Part shown: piece by piece, positions 32,542 to 44,882 of the stretch
How positions within the stretch are numbered: the stretch's first letter is position 1
Layout of the letters: each line of letters starts with the position of its first letter
NCBI GenBank assembly: GCA_002914805.1
Contig: JXTB01000095.1
Location: 621,207 to 685,206, forward strand
Direction of reading: 5' to 3'
Source: Parasponia andersonii
Lineage: Eukaryota > Streptophyta > Magnoliopsida > Rosales > Cannabaceae
DNA length: 64,000 bases
The notes under the pieces: model-generated
What the model saw: only the letters and a program-made list of their open reading frames with translations
Told to the model about the DNA's origin: nothing
The model's database searches: none
Program-made: the position numbers and the translations under genes

Positions 32542-34640
32542 TGTTAAAATCCAGACTTTGAGAGGGTAAATTAGGAATTTTACTAATTTATGGATAAAGT
32601 AATATAGCAATTTAATTGCAAATTTTTTTTGGAAATAGGGACTAAATTACAAGTTTTGAGGACAAAATTGAAAGAGTTTTGAAAAGTTAGGGGTCAAAGT
32701 TAAATTTCAAAATTGCATAGTACCTACTTCAGTCGCGTGGGTTTCTCTTTTCCCACTCACTCTCCCTCTCTCTTCATCGCCAAACCTCTTTCTCTCTTTG
32801 CTTCCTCTTGCTTGCTCTCGGCCGAAGGAGGACCAAGGAAGCCAAAGCTGCCGCCGCCCTCGTCATGCCATGCCACCGATTGGCAAGGCCTCCCTATGTT
32901 GCCAGCTGCCAGCACTACTGATCTAGCGAAGCCGCCGGAATGTGCAGTCACTGGAAATGCATTTTTGGCTGTGAGACGTTTTGAATTTTCAGTACCATTT
33001 CGGACCGCGTACTTGGGGTCGATGGGTTCTTATCGTCGAGAGCAATTTCCAGGTATATATCTTGTGACTCTATTTTACCCAGTTTGAAAGTTGTCATTTT
33101 TGAGTTATTTAAGCTTGAGTTTGACATTTTGATCCGGCTATTAAATTGTGTTTTGGATATTATTTTTTGAATGTACTTAGAAAATGGAGAAGATTCATAT
33201 ATATATATATATTGACTATGTTCGGTGACCTGCACGAAAAATAAAATCTGATGGCAAAGATTTGTCTCGTTTTGCATGCCACTGGTTCAGTTTCGACTCA
33301 GACCCGAATTGGACGAGTTATATATCTAACCTAGCTATTTTCGGTACTAGAAATTTAGTAAGAAATCCATATGTGGATTTAAAGTTTGGTTAAGAAGATA
33401 TTTTTTTAGGAGAGAATGATCAAGGGTTTGAAATTAGTTCCTGACTCTTTGAGTGATCGTCCAACGATACTTTGAGGATTCAATAGCGTGACATCACTAT
33501 TCTAGTGAGGTAAGAATTTTGGTTACCTTTGTTTTATATTGTTTTTGAATAAAACTTATTTTTTCAACATAGGATGACAAATGTGATTTTAGATCTATTT
33601 GAATATTTGTGATGGAATTTGATTGTTTGATATATATTGTATTGTTCTAGAAATTTTCTGAGTGCATGTTATTGTTAGGTATATAAAAAATAAGGCTATT
33701 ATACTACCCTATTTTTTTTATAAAATCTAGTATAATTATTTTATTGAAAAACCAAAGTACAATAGCTTTCACACTTTAGTTCTATATTGTATATGTTATA
33801 GGATCACAGATGAGTACAGTGTTAGTATCGTAGGTTTAGAGTGTGGTGTTGCATTCTCCACTATCATTATAGAGTTTGTAAACTAGGGCGGAGTTTGTTT
33901 CATTTGATTACCTTTCCATTTTGTAGGAATTGACAATTTGGTTGTCCCTCTAGGTTTGGTATGTGACACCTGAGTGTCCTCTCCGAGTATGGGCTTAGGT
34001 GTCTGGTAGGCTATTACGTATACTTAATGCCATCATCCTAGGTTTCCACAGATGAAAAGATGTGAGCTCATGGGTATGGGTTGATTTGTGTCATGTGTAT
34101 ATAAATTTAATAGTTTTGCTTATACTTTTTTATTTATACATATACATAAGGATTTCCGGTTTCGGACTAGTATATATATATATATATATACTGGATTTTA
34201 AACCAACTACGTAATAACTTTCCATCAGTAAAGTATTTTCCATCGAGATAACTACTTTCCTACTAGGCATTTCATGCTCTCCCCCTATACCTTCCTTTCT
34301 CAGGTGGTGTCTAATGTGACTTGGGTGATGAAGAGGATTAAAAGGCTATCTCTGACTGTAGTTTGCTGTCTTAGTAATACTAAAAGCTTGTTGTTATGGT
34401 CTTTGGATTGTTTGGAGTTTGTATTGGTATTGAACCAAGATTACTACTTTCTATTATGTCTGTGAACTTATATATGTCATTCTGGTTTTCGATATTTGTT
34501 GTGCATGATGATCATACTTGAACTCTATTTTGATCTATATTTTTCAATTGCTATTCGATCTATATTCAATGGTATACATGAATCATGGAGAGGTTCACAG
34601 GATGAAATTCCAAATATACTATTTAAATGGACTGTTTTAT
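32542..34640 (+). repeat. Long LTR-like repeat (possible solo gypsy LTR)
   Basis: Starts TGTTAAAATCCAGAC and runs through phrases typical of plant gypsy LTRs: a CT-rich start region at 32745-32830, GC-rich leader-like sequence to 33000, GTATATATCTTGTGACTC, then T-rich sequence. The right end is uncertain. An ORF at 32713-33087 is an open stretch of this LTR and matches no protein family I know. No internal region was found beside it. Confidence 0.4.
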
Positions 34641-35290
34641 AAAACTGAAACTTTTAAGACCTTGTCAAAATAAATCAAGAAATTTCTCTTCTACCACTTG
34701 CCTGGGTTTTGAGTTATGATAATTGTAAGTATTAATGAAGAAATAATGTTGTGACTAATGATACCTAGTAAAATATCATGAATATCTGTTCTTGAAGATA
34801 ATTGATTATAGTCTACAAAATAAAATTTATGCAATAAAATATTTGTTGTCCAAGTTGTTGCTAGAGTGAAGAATGTTACTCTGTCAAATTGTAATATTGT
34901 AGTGTGAGGAACGATTTTGTATCTTAGTTTGTTTGATGCTATAATGAAATTACTAATTTGATATATTTCCCCTTCAGTTATTTGTTATGAGATGTAATTT
35001 GTATCTCGAGCTTTGAATGTTCCATGAATTGCTTCATGCTACATTTTACAAAAATTTGTTTAATTGTTATATGATATTTTATGAGACTAAATGCTAAAAT
35101 ATATACGTATTAATTATACTAAATTATAATGGAGTATGATATTACGTAATGTTATTTTTTAACCCCGTGATCAATCAAGATACAATGAAGACTTATCAGA
35201 TGTCTAGTAATCGTTGTTGTGCTAGAGTTGACTAATGCGAGCTTTGATAGCTCCATAAATCTCATTTGATATGAGAGATCATATCGGTAT
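34641..35290. other. AT-rich DNA left of the Reina-like element
   Basis: No ORF or terminal repeat supported. The last five bases GGTAT are the left target duplication of the next element. Confidence 0.4.
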
Positions 35291-36099
35291 TGATGTGGAC
35301 ATGGCAAGCACGAGAGTATGGAATGCGGATCCTATCCAAGTTCCCATTGGTCTAGTTACAAGAGCACGTGCAAAAAAATTCCAAAATGCGTTAAGTAGAC
35401 TCATTCAAGGGATTTGGATTCAGATATCCACGTGAAGGTCCATTGATAGAGATAAACGAATTTCTAAGGCCTTAACAAGCTTGATTCAAGTTCATGAAAG
35501 TCCATAGGCGCATATGGAAGGAAAATCTGATATGTAAAGACTTGAACGCCAAGTCATAGCTTACTTTCCTATTTTAGTTATTAGTCTCCCAAAACGATTT
35601 ATTTGCTTGTTTTCTTTTCTTTAGTGGTGTGTAATAGGCTGAAAAATTAAGGGATTAAAATTAGATTGCCTACCATGTAATTAGGGACGAATTTAGGTTA
35701 GCTATTAGGGTTATTTTCCTACTTTCCTTTTATAGATTTTGGGTAAGTTGCCTTAGGTATTTTTTTTAGGGGCTTTTAGACTTAAAATTTCGTAGCCCTT
35801 GGCTTATATATTGTACACTTTTCATTCAATAAGAGCAGATTACAATTCATAAAAATTAAGAGTGATTTCTCTTTGGTTCTTTGAAAACTTATTCGAACTT
35901 ATCAGATTTCTCTGTGGCGTTCATCCCTTGACTTATCAATCGAGTTTTCCATCCTTAATTGTGGCATCTTCCTTTATACCAAGGTTCACATCTCTTTATA
36001 GGTGTTGGGTTGAGGTAATCCATCCGAATCTGATTGTAGAACTGTCCTAGACATCATCCTCGTATCGGGTTTCATCACAAGTTAGCGGGGTTCGTATCA
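35291..36099 (+). repeat. 5' LTR of the Reina-like element
   Basis: 809 bp. Contains a ~130-bp segment (about 35505-35640) absent from the 3' LTR. TATATATTGTACAC at about 35805 is a possible core promoter region. Ends next to the primer site. Confidence 0.88.
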
Positions 36100-36101
36100 T
36101 T

Positions 36102-36112
36102 TGGTATCAGAG
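36102..36112 (+). other. Primer binding site (tRNA-iMet type)
   Basis: TGGTATCAGAG starts two bases after the LTR end, the standard complement to the 3' end of initiator methionine tRNA. Confidence 0.9.
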
Positions 36113-36896
36113 AACCAGATTCTAGTCTCAGGTTTATTCTATCCTTTAATTTTTCCTCTTATTCATACCAACCCTTATTTCTTTCTTCTTTACTTCATTT
36201 AAATCGTTAAAAAAAAAAATAACCGAATTATCTGTTTTAGTCATAGCCAAATTCAGATTCCTCCTTGTTTGTCTTTTGAATTCGAATTTATATCTTTATG
36301 TCTTTCAGTTAGCCATTGTATTTTCAGTTATTATTTGGATTCTCAATTTAAAAAAAAAAAAGAGAGAGAGAATCTTGAAATCAAAAACACAAAAAAAAAG
36401 AAGAATCAAGAAATTTATAGCTGAATCAAAGGATTTTGATAATGTTTCAGTAAAATGATTGTAACTTCTGATCTAGTTATCGAAACAATAAATATTATAT
36501 AATTTTATTCCGAGCCCTACGACTCTAAACCGACCATATACCATTCACCTCGATTTCCGAGCCCAAAATCTATCGTTTTCCTTTGTTTCGCTTTCTTTGC
36601 TTATCAATTTCTAGAAACTGTTATTCCATGTTATTACATTAAATACTGATTTGGTTGGTGAGTTTTTGTGTGGATTGTTGCTCAGAAATTCTGATTATTT
36701 GTTTGAATTAGTTTGATAAGAACTCTTGAGAAATTACGAGTGGAAAAAGGCAAGAGTGGTGAGCATATAAGAGGGTAAAAGCCAATCTGATTAAGAGTGA
36801 GACACGAGTGAACTTGAGTGATTCATTATTTGAGTGAAACACGTGAGAGAGAGTGTGTGAGGTCCTTTCTTTTTCTAACTTTGTTTTGCAGCAAAC
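36113..36896 (+). other. 5' untranslated leader of the Reina-like element
   Basis: AT-rich, with an A-run followed by (GA)n near 36350-36370. No ORF supported. The gag ATG at 36897 follows TTTGTTTTGCAGCAAAC. Confidence 0.6.
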
Positions 36897-38710
36897 ATGT
36901 CAGACAACAAGGATAAAACCACCTCTGGAGAAACATCTGGAGTGGGTGATCCGAAGCTTCTTATGGAAGCCTTAATTGGCGAGATGAGGAGAGCGATGAG
37001 GGTGGAGATGGAGCAAGTCCATGAGCGAATGGATAGAATAGAGAACGCACATGTGGAACAACCAAAGATCGCTCCTAATGTGCATAGAAGAGAGAGATTC
37101 CAGCCTAGAGAGAGATTTCAACCTAGAGAAGTGAGGGTTGAAGATGAAGAATAGTATGGAGATACTTTTGGTAATGAAGATGATCGAGATTTGATTGTCG
37201 GCAATAGGAGACACGGTGTACAGTTTAGAGGAGCTAGGAATCGGGAAGATAATTCATTGGGTAGCATTAAGATGAAGATTCCGTCGTTCCAAGGAAAAAA
37301 TGATCCAGAAGCTTACCTTGAGTTGGAGAAGAAGGTTGAATTAGTATTTGATTGCCACAATTACTCTGAGAATAAGAAGGTAAAGCTAGCTGCCATTGAA
37401 ATTTCTGATTATGCAATTGTATGGTGGGATCAGTTAGTAATGAATAGGAGAAGAAATAGGGAGCATCCAGTAGAGACGTGGGAGGAGATGAAAACAGTGA
37501 TGAGAAAGAGGTTTGTACCAAGCTACTACTACCGGGAATTGTATAACAAGTTGCAAAGCCTTAGGCAAGGTAACCGGAGTGTAGAGGAATAATATAAAAA
37601 GATGGAGGTTGCTATGATTCGAGCAAATATAGAGGAGGATCGAGAGGCTACAATGTCTAGATTCTTGGTTGGTTTAAATCGAGAAATTGCTAATGTGGTA
37701 GAACTGCAACATTACGTGGAGTTGGAAGATATGATCCACATGCCTACAAAAATTGAGAACAAACTCAAGAGGAGGGGTAGCACACGTCCAAGCCAAAATC
37801 CAAGTACATCTACTTGGAAATCGAATCAATGGAAAAAGGATGAGAGGCAACCTACAATGAAGCCTAAAGCTGAGCAAAAGCAAGAAGTGACCAGCCATGT
37901 AAATCAAGGTAAATCCGATTCTTCTACTTCTAGGAATCGTGATATTAAGTGCTTTAAATGTCAAGGAAAGGGTCACATAGCTGGCCAATGTCCAAACAAA
38001 AGAGTTATGGTGTTGCGAGATGACGGTAAAATTGAAACTGAAGACGAAGATGACACCGATCTTATACCACCATTGGAGGATGCCAATAAAGAAGAATACC
38101 CTCCCCAAGGAGATTTGTTGGTGGCAAGGAGAGCTTTGAGTGCGCAAGTCAAAGAAGATGAAGAGGTGCAACGAGAAAACATCTTTCATACTAGGTACCA
38201 CATTCAAAACAAGGTATGTAGTATGATTATTGATGGTGGTAGTTATACTAATGTTGCTAGTACTACTATGGTGGAGAAATTAGGGTTGCCAACCATGAAG
38301 CATCCCCAGCCTTACAAGTTGGAATGATTAAATGATAGTGGTGAACTGAAGGTTAATAAACAAGTGTTAGTTTCTTTTCGTATCGGGAAATATGAAGATG
38401 AAGTTTTGTGCGATGTGGTTCCGATGCAAGTTGGACACTTGTTACTAGGTTGACCATGGCAATTTGATAGGCGTATTAAACAAGATGGCTTCACCAACAA
38501 GTACTCGTTTGTACTTAATCAAAGGACAATCACTTTAGTTCCTTTGACACCAAAAGAAATTCATGAAGATCAAGTGAGGTTACAAAAAGAGACTGATCAA
38601 AAGAGAAAGAGTGAAAAAGAGATAGAGGCCGAAGAAAAAAAAGAGAGAAATGGCAATAATAGATTCGGCCACAGAGAGAAAACAAAATAATTTTTATGCA
38701 AAAGCCAAAG
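36897..38710 (+). pseudogene. gag: Reina-like gag and protease
   Basis: The ATG at 36897 (MSDNKDKTTSGETSG) begins a single frame interrupted by TAG at 37152, TAA at 37590, TGA at 38325 and TGA near 38451. The gag domain lies at about 37270-37760 (MKIPSFQGKNDPEAYLELEK, IVWWDQLV, RFVPSYYYRELYNKLQSLRQ). The zinc knuckle CFKCQGKGHIAGQC is at about 37951-37992. Protease follows with SMIIDGGSYTNVAS (about 38220-38262); its Asp is present. The frame then enters a Lys/Glu-rich linker and shifts between 38640 and 38750. The paralog at 47754-52428 (minus) aligns through gag, knuckle and protease. Capsid and RNA-binding roles follow from the family. Confidence 0.9.
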
Positions 38711-39588
38711 AAATTAAGAGAACGATGTTTTCAAACTAGCCGATGATTGTACTCTGGTACAAGGAGGTATTTATAAACACTAACGTTCTTGACCCTGCTT
38801 TGCATAGTTCTGCTGTTTTTCTCTTGTAGGAATTTAGTGATGTTTTCCCTGAGAAAATTCCTAGTGGATTACCACTAATCCGAGGGATTGAGTATCAAAT
38901 TGACTTCGTGCACAGTGCCATCATTCCAGATCATCCAGCTTATAGGAGTAACTCTAATGAGACAAAAGAACTACAAAGACAGGTTGATGAAGAAAAGATT
39001 CGTGCTATCCAAGAATGGCCAAGTCCAACGAGCATAAGTTCAGGTATTGGCTCAGCTTTTATGCAAGAAGGACGACCAATTGCATATTTTAGGGAGAAAC
39101 TAAGTGGGACTACTTTAAACTACCCTACTTATGATAAAGAAATATATGCATTGGTTCGAGATTCGGAAACATGGCAAAATCACCTTTGGCCTAAAGAGTT
39201 CGTGATTCGCACCGATCATGAATCCTTGAAGCAACTTAAAGGTCAGCACAAGTTGAATAAGAGGCTTGCACGATGGGTGGAATTTATTGAGACATTTGCA
39301 TACGTCATCCGATATAAACAAAGCGAAGATTTGAGGACAAATCATTTTCAAGAGGAGGGGAATGATGTGGACATGGCAAGCACGAGAGTATGGAATGCGG
39401 ATCCTATTCAAGTTCCCATTGGTCTAGTTACAAGAGCACGTACAAAAAAATTCCAAAATGCGTTAAGTGAACTGATTCAAGGGACTTGGGTTAAGGTATC
39501 CATGTGGAGGTCCATTGATGGAGATGAACGAATTTTTAAGGCCTTAACAAGCTTGATTCAAGTTCACGAAAGTCCATTAAGGGATTAA
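38711..39588 (+). pseudogene. pol: Reina-like pol with RT core and integrase deleted in frame
   Basis: After a TAG at 38827 the frame gives [15 protein letters not shown] and [19 protein letters not shown] (start of RT), then jumps to [16 protein letters not shown] (the end of RT), then to [17 protein letters not shown] (RNase H). RNase H runs to [12 protein letters not shown], and the frame jumps again to [13 protein letters not shown], past where integrase should be. All three losses keep the frame, and 38908-39588 is open. The catalytic YxDD block is gone. The ORF continues through the polypurine tract into the 3' LTR ([18 protein letters not shown]), as known for related chromoviruses. 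It cannot encode RT or integrase. Confidence 0.88.
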
Positions 39589-40030
39589 AATCATATTGCC
39601 TACCATGTAATTAGGGACGAATTTAGGTTAGCTATTAGGGTTATTTTCCTACTTTCCTTTTCTGATTTTGGGTAAGTTGCCTTAGGTGTTTTTTTTTTAG
39701 GGTTTTTAAGACTTAAAATTTTGTAGCCCTTGGCCTATATATTGTATACTTTTCATTCAATAAGAGCAGATTGCAATTCATTAAAATTAAGAGTAATTTC
39801 TCTTTGGTTCTTTGAGAACTTATTCGAACTTATCAGATTTCTCTGTGGTGTTCATCCCTTGACTTATCAATCGAGTTTTCCATCCTTGATTATGGCGTCT
39901 TCTTTTATACCAAGGTTCACATCTCTTTATAGGTGTTAGGTTGAGGTTTTCCATCCGAATCTGATTGTAAAACGGTCCTAGACATCATCTTTGTATTGGG
40001 TTTCGTCACAAGTTGGCGGGGTTCGTATTA
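39362..40030 (+). repeat. 3' LTR of the Reina-like element
   Basis: 669 bp, preceded by the polypurine tract AGAGGAGGGGAA (39350-39361). Lacks ~130 bp present in the 5' LTR at the junction GAAAGTCCAT/TAAGGGATTAAAA. Ends GTTCGTATTA, with a CA to TA change. Confidence 0.88.
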
Positions 40031-40287
40031 GGCATCACTATTTGTTTTACTAGAAAATGAAAAAATTTAATAAGATAAGAATTATGTTAGGAATATTTGA
40101 AATTTTGATATATAAAAGGTTAACAAATGTATATATAAATTCATATTAAAATAATATTTTAATAGTACTTAATTTATAATATAATTGTCATGCTTATCTA
40201 ATGTTAAAATTTCTTTATAAACTATATTTTTAACATGAGTTAAATATTTATCGATGGATTCATTTATTAATATATATATATATATAT
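40031..40287 (-). other. Helitron sequence just 3' of the helicase
   Basis: AT-rich, with an AT microsatellite at 40271-40291. By position it is the Helitron 3' non-coding part, cut at 40030 by the Reina-like insertion. Confidence 0.45.
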
Positions 40288-40764
40288 ATAGTCCTTTTGG
40301 AGTTGTTTCTCAGGATAGAGTTACGTATAATTGACCATATATAAATATTTTATTTTCTAAATAATTACCTATTTTATTTAATAATTTTCCTTAATTTCTA
40401 TTTATTGTCATTGCATAGTAGGTTTTTATAGGAAATTGTCATCTTTTTAAAGTAAATGGCCATCTAAATTTGTATACAATCATTTCTATTCTTGGAATGT
40501 GTACTTTTTCATTTTTATTATTTGAATTTATAATTTGACCTTCTATGATTCTATTTGTGAATTGTGTAATCATAACTCTTGTGTTGTTACATAATCCTAT
40601 AGATTGATTTAAATTTTGTAATAACATTATTGGAGTTCCAATTTCAAGATTTAATTCATATGGTATCATACCATTAAAATTTAAAGTATGGAAAAATTCT
40701 TGAGAATATAATAAGTTAAGTTCATCAATATTTTCGGTTGATTCTATTTTTGTATCATAAATAT
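40288..40764 (-). pseudogene. Helitron helicase, C-terminal part
   Basis: 40439-40786 is open on the minus strand. From NIYDTKIESTENIDELNLLY it continues to SQEFFHTLNFNGMIPYELNL, GTPIMLLQNLNQSIGLCNNT and FRWPFTLKR, the C-terminal PIF1-family helicase block of plant Helitrons. The downstream frame gives QFPIKTYYAMTINRN*GKLL and GQLYVTLS*ETTPKGL, the last helicase motifs with two stops. The protein would unwind DNA during rolling-circle transposition. The upstream part resumes at 43343 across an insertion. The first residues of the open frame (40765-40786) belong to the inserted LTR. Confidence 0.88.
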
Positions 40765-43342
40765 TACATCCCCTGATTCCACACACGTACGTGAAGATAT
40801 TTATAAAAAAAATATTTAGTAGAATCGGGAGACGCTACCCGACATAGAACTGATAAATTAGAGAAAATTATTATTTTTTAGCTTTATAGAAGAAAAAAGA
40901 AAACTCCACCCATAATCATACAAGTCTAATATATGTATATATAGATCCTCACAAAATGGCTCTCTCATAAAATATAGTTAATGTACACACACTCAAACAG
41001 GTACAAAATTCTCAATCAAGATACCAGAGCATCAAAATGCTTATATATACAAGCCACGGTCAGAAAGTTGGTACTCTTCTTCTAAACTCACATATGAGTA
41101 GTATCATCTACAATGTAAGAATACATATGAGTATAGAACTCAATAAGTAACGAGTGTAAATACAATGTGCATATAATAGAAAATAGATATTTGTATGATT
41201 GGGATTCTTGTATATATTGTATTGTTTGATAAGACCGTGAATCGCATATTGAGCCACTCAGATAACTAATAACTAATAACTAATCATAAACCATCATATG
41301 GAGGTCTCGAGTCCCAAATATATCTCAAACTCCTCTATGTACTACAGAGGCCCTCCCTATACTGCTATCAAAGTGCTCTCAAAGGAACTAAATAATATCC
41401 CCAAAGAGACCTAATAATGTCTCAGGAGGAACCAAAAAAGTCCCCAAAGGAACTAAATATTTAGGCACTGGCTTGCCACTCCATATTTACCAATACTCGT
41501 CAGGAAATATAAATATAACACATGTTCAAAATCATACCTCGCGTATGTCAGAATGACAGAATTTAAATATTTATGCTTCAAGCATAACAGAATAACAGAT
41601 AATTTTTCATATCATTCAAGAATTATATAAGTTTACAAAAATAAATAATTCTTACATTACAGATAGAACGTTACTTACCTCAATTCAGACCTTTATACTT
41701 GCTGAAATGTTCTTTGCTCAAAATATAGTTACTGTGTTCTTAATATTTTGAAAATACAAGTTCCTTCCATTACTAACTATATGATACAACCTTAATTAAT
41801 GTTCAAAACCTAGTTCAAAATGAATAATTAATTCCTCGTATAGTTTCAGGCGAAAGAAAATAAAATAACCATTAGCCTTCCCTTATGAATATTAAAACAT
41901 AACATTTAATTTAATCTTTTTTAAATAAAGAAATATTGATTAAAATGAAAAGTAATTAAACTCAACTATATACAACCTCAACTAAACCTCAAACATGAAC
42001 ACTTATTAACCTATAGCTTATTCATCGAACCAAGTGACTTTAAAAGCTTATAAAATAAACAATGAAACACCATACAAATAACAATGAGTTCTATAAGATT
42101 AAATGCCTATCCGTAACTCTCCAGTTACATTTTATTTATAAATACAAACATGTGAATATAATAGTCAAATAATATTCAAAATAATAGCCCATCTCAAAAG
42201 TAGAAAGAATTAATTAACTTTACTACAAGGATTCGAAACTAGAGCCGAATACAATAATAAGGTTTTATTGAATTTTCTCCTATAGTTTATAACTTGTTCA
42301 CTTTTCCTTATATTTAAAATACAAACACATATACAAGGTTTCTCATTATTCTTTCTCCCTTTATTCAAATAAAACAAGCATATACATAGATGTAAACATA
42401 ATCCATTTGTAAATCGCACACCAAACTCTATTAAAAAATAAGGAATTAAAGAAATCAAAGTGACTTTCAGCAAATATTGACATAATGATTACCAACATAA
42501 ATATATCATATAAACTCCTAGAATTAACACGAAAATTGGCAACCGATTAAATATGCCTGGTAAGGGAAGTATCAATATCGAATCCATAATACATAGAAAA
42601 ATTACCTTTGAGACTTCCAAGGAGGAGGTACCACTTAGTTTACTAATACAACAGGTACCACTTAGTTTACTAATACAATTATGAGAGAAGTACGGTTATA
42701 CACATAGGACTTCAAAATAGAAAAATAAAGAAGATGGGTTTTCAAAGGGATATGGTGGCGGTAGGGATATAAACAAAGCTTTTAATATTGACATAAAAAT
42801 ACATTTCAGGAATTTAGTCAACTTAACTAATGTTGTCCTTAATATTAATATATATATATATATATTGGTTCAGAAACTATTATAATAATATAGATTTATG
42901 TTTAAGGCAAACAATTGTGGAATTATGCCAAAACATATATTAGAATATATAATTAACATACTAAAAAAAATATCACTAAACTCACGTTGAGTACAAAGAA
43001 ATACTCTAATAGTTTCAGCACTTATAAAGTGATTGTTAAATAACTCATTTACTTCAAGTATGTTTAGCTATATGATATACCAAATAAGTACAAAAATACT
43101 AGACTTAAGCACATCAACTTATATCAATCAACTTATATCAATGAATGTCTCTCCAGCATTTTACTGCAAAATTATTTCACAAATAAAGATTATAAAATAA
43201 TCAATATACTAAAATGGATACTTAAGATTATAGGCACGTAAAATGCAATTAATGTATATAAAAAAATTAATGTAATCATGTTATTTTTGGCTCTTTAATT
43301 ATATAAGGAATTGAGTATCGATTAAAAATTTAGGATATCACA
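40765..43342 (-). repeat. 2.58-kb LTR-like insertion in the Helitron helicase gene
   Basis: Helicase homology stops at about 43343 (KLYHSY) and restarts at 40764 (NIYDTK). The block between starts, on the minus strand, TGTGATATCCTAAATTTTTA and ends GGGATGTA, so it has LTR-like TG...(C/T)A ends and no ORF of coding quality. It is probably a solo LTR. I cannot show a clear target duplication. Inside, GGTACCACTTAGTTTACTAA occurs twice in tandem (about 42627-42680). Confidence 0.55.
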
Positions 43343-44882
43343 ATAACTATGATAAAGTTTTGACTTCTTAGGTATTATGGACAATATATAGTTATTTATA
43401 TCATTAGTTGTTTTATTTTCTGGTGTTATTATTGCTTTGTATCATGTATAATTGATACTATTCAATTTCTTTCAAAATCATCGTATATTAATTTCGAAAT
43501 ATTTTCAATTGGATTTGATTCATATTATATTATGCATTTTTTTGGGTATTTTAATCTATATTGCATTTTTATCTTCAAGATCTTTTATTCCTTATGCAGT
43601 ACTATTTCCAACATTTAATATCTATTTTAAAAATTCTAAATTTGTTTTTTTTTCTTGTTTTGTACTAATAAGATTTTTTAATCTCATATTTTCTATTAGT
43701 GATAATAACTTAAAATACGGCCATAAGTAAGAATTATTTATACTTATATTTATCATATCTTCTTTTGTTCCAACAAATATAACAGCTAAAATTTGTCGGA
43801 AATCACCACCTAATATAATTGTCAATCCATCAAACGTTGGACAAAATTATTTTTTAAATCTTGTAGTGTTTTGTCTAAAGATTCAAAATAGTGTTTATTA
43901 TTCATCGGTGCTTCATCCCATAAAATCAGTATTATTTTTTCAATTAATTTTGCTAATTGAGTTCCTTTTTTGATGTGATAGGTGAAAAATTTATCAGGTG
44001 ATAAAATTATTTGAAATCTTAAATGTGCAGTTTTGCCTTTAAGTAATAATAATGAAGTTATTCTTAATAATGCGATAGCTAAAATAATTCCATTATTTGA
44101 TTTGGTCAATAATTGTATTCCATAAGTAAGTTTTTCCGGTGCCTCCATGTTTGTAGATAAAGAATAGATTTTGTTTTCTATTATTTAATGATTCTATAAT
44201 TTATTCATAGATATAGTGGTGTTTATTATTTAAGTTTTTTTTTTCTAAGATAGAGTTTTCTTCTTTTTTATTTATTAATGGCTTAGTCTAATTCTTCTCG
44301 TAAGAGTTTATTATTTAAATCCTCAATTAATGTTCATGTTGGCAGAGGTAAATTAAAATTTGTTAAACTTGATGAATTTATATTTAATTTTTTTTCTAAT
44401 TCAAATGACACATAATTATATAATTAATTTTCAGGAATTTGGAAATTCGGATTATTGAATAAAATTTTTATTCTGTGTAAAATATCTTCTGTTATAAGTT
44501 TCCAATAATTTTCAAGTAATGTTATTCGATTATTTACATTAAAAAATAGTAAAATTATGATAAATACTTGTCATAATTGATTGGATATTGACCAAAATGC
44601 GACTTCTAATATTGATTCATTTTATTCTTTATCATCTCTTAAGAAACCTAATACATTGCATGCTACTTGTTTTGTTGAATATGTTATGCCATTAATGGTT
44701 CATATAGATTCAAAACTTGTTGCACCTTTTTGAAGATTTAATAATAATTTTTTATAATATAATTCTTGAGAAGTTGGGTAGACATAAAATATTCGTCGAA
44801 TTGAATATCCTAATTTTTTAAGAGTCCAAGTTTTATCTTTATTATTCCAAACACATTTATTGGAAAATTCTATATACAATAA
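43343..44882 (-). pseudogene. Helitron helicase, N-terminal and central part
   Basis: Minus-strand pieces in gene order: LLYIEFSNKCVWNNKDKTW and FYVYPTSQELYYKKLLLNLQ (44700-44882); Walker A HGGTGKTYLWNT at about 44120-44150, read in a different frame from the following ORF, so a frameshift lies just after it; then LLLLKGKTAHLRFQI and Walker B ILILWDEAPMNN (43822-44120); and ILGGDFRQILAVIFVGTKED (43622-43825). Sequence beyond 43622 (IKIPKKMHNII, then YILSIIPKKSKLYHSY) completes the central helicase. These are PIF1-type helicase motifs in the Helitron-specific context. Confidence 0.88.

Larger units (their letters stand above)
35291..40030 (+). mobile_element. Reina-like chromovirus, internally deleted, both LTRs present
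   Basis: LTRs at 35291-36099 and 39362-40030 both start TGATGTGGACATGG and end GTTCGTATCA/TA. Flanks GGTAT (35286-35290) and GGCAT (40031-40035) are a 5-bp target duplication with one change. It has a primer site for tRNA-iMet, gag, protease, a pol with RT core and integrase missing, and a polypurine tract. At 4.74 kb it lacks part of pol. With LTRs, primer site and gag kept, it has the form of a non-autonomous derivative. Confidence 0.9.

Noticed and set aside
32713-33087. 124-codon plus-strand ORF
   Set aside because: Lies inside an LTR-like repeat, no domain recognised, and composition follows a transcribed leader rather than a protein gene.
42210-42473. Minus-strand ORF inside the Helitron insertion
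   Set aside because: Short, Cys/Ile/Tyr-rich by composition, within a non-coding LTR-like block.
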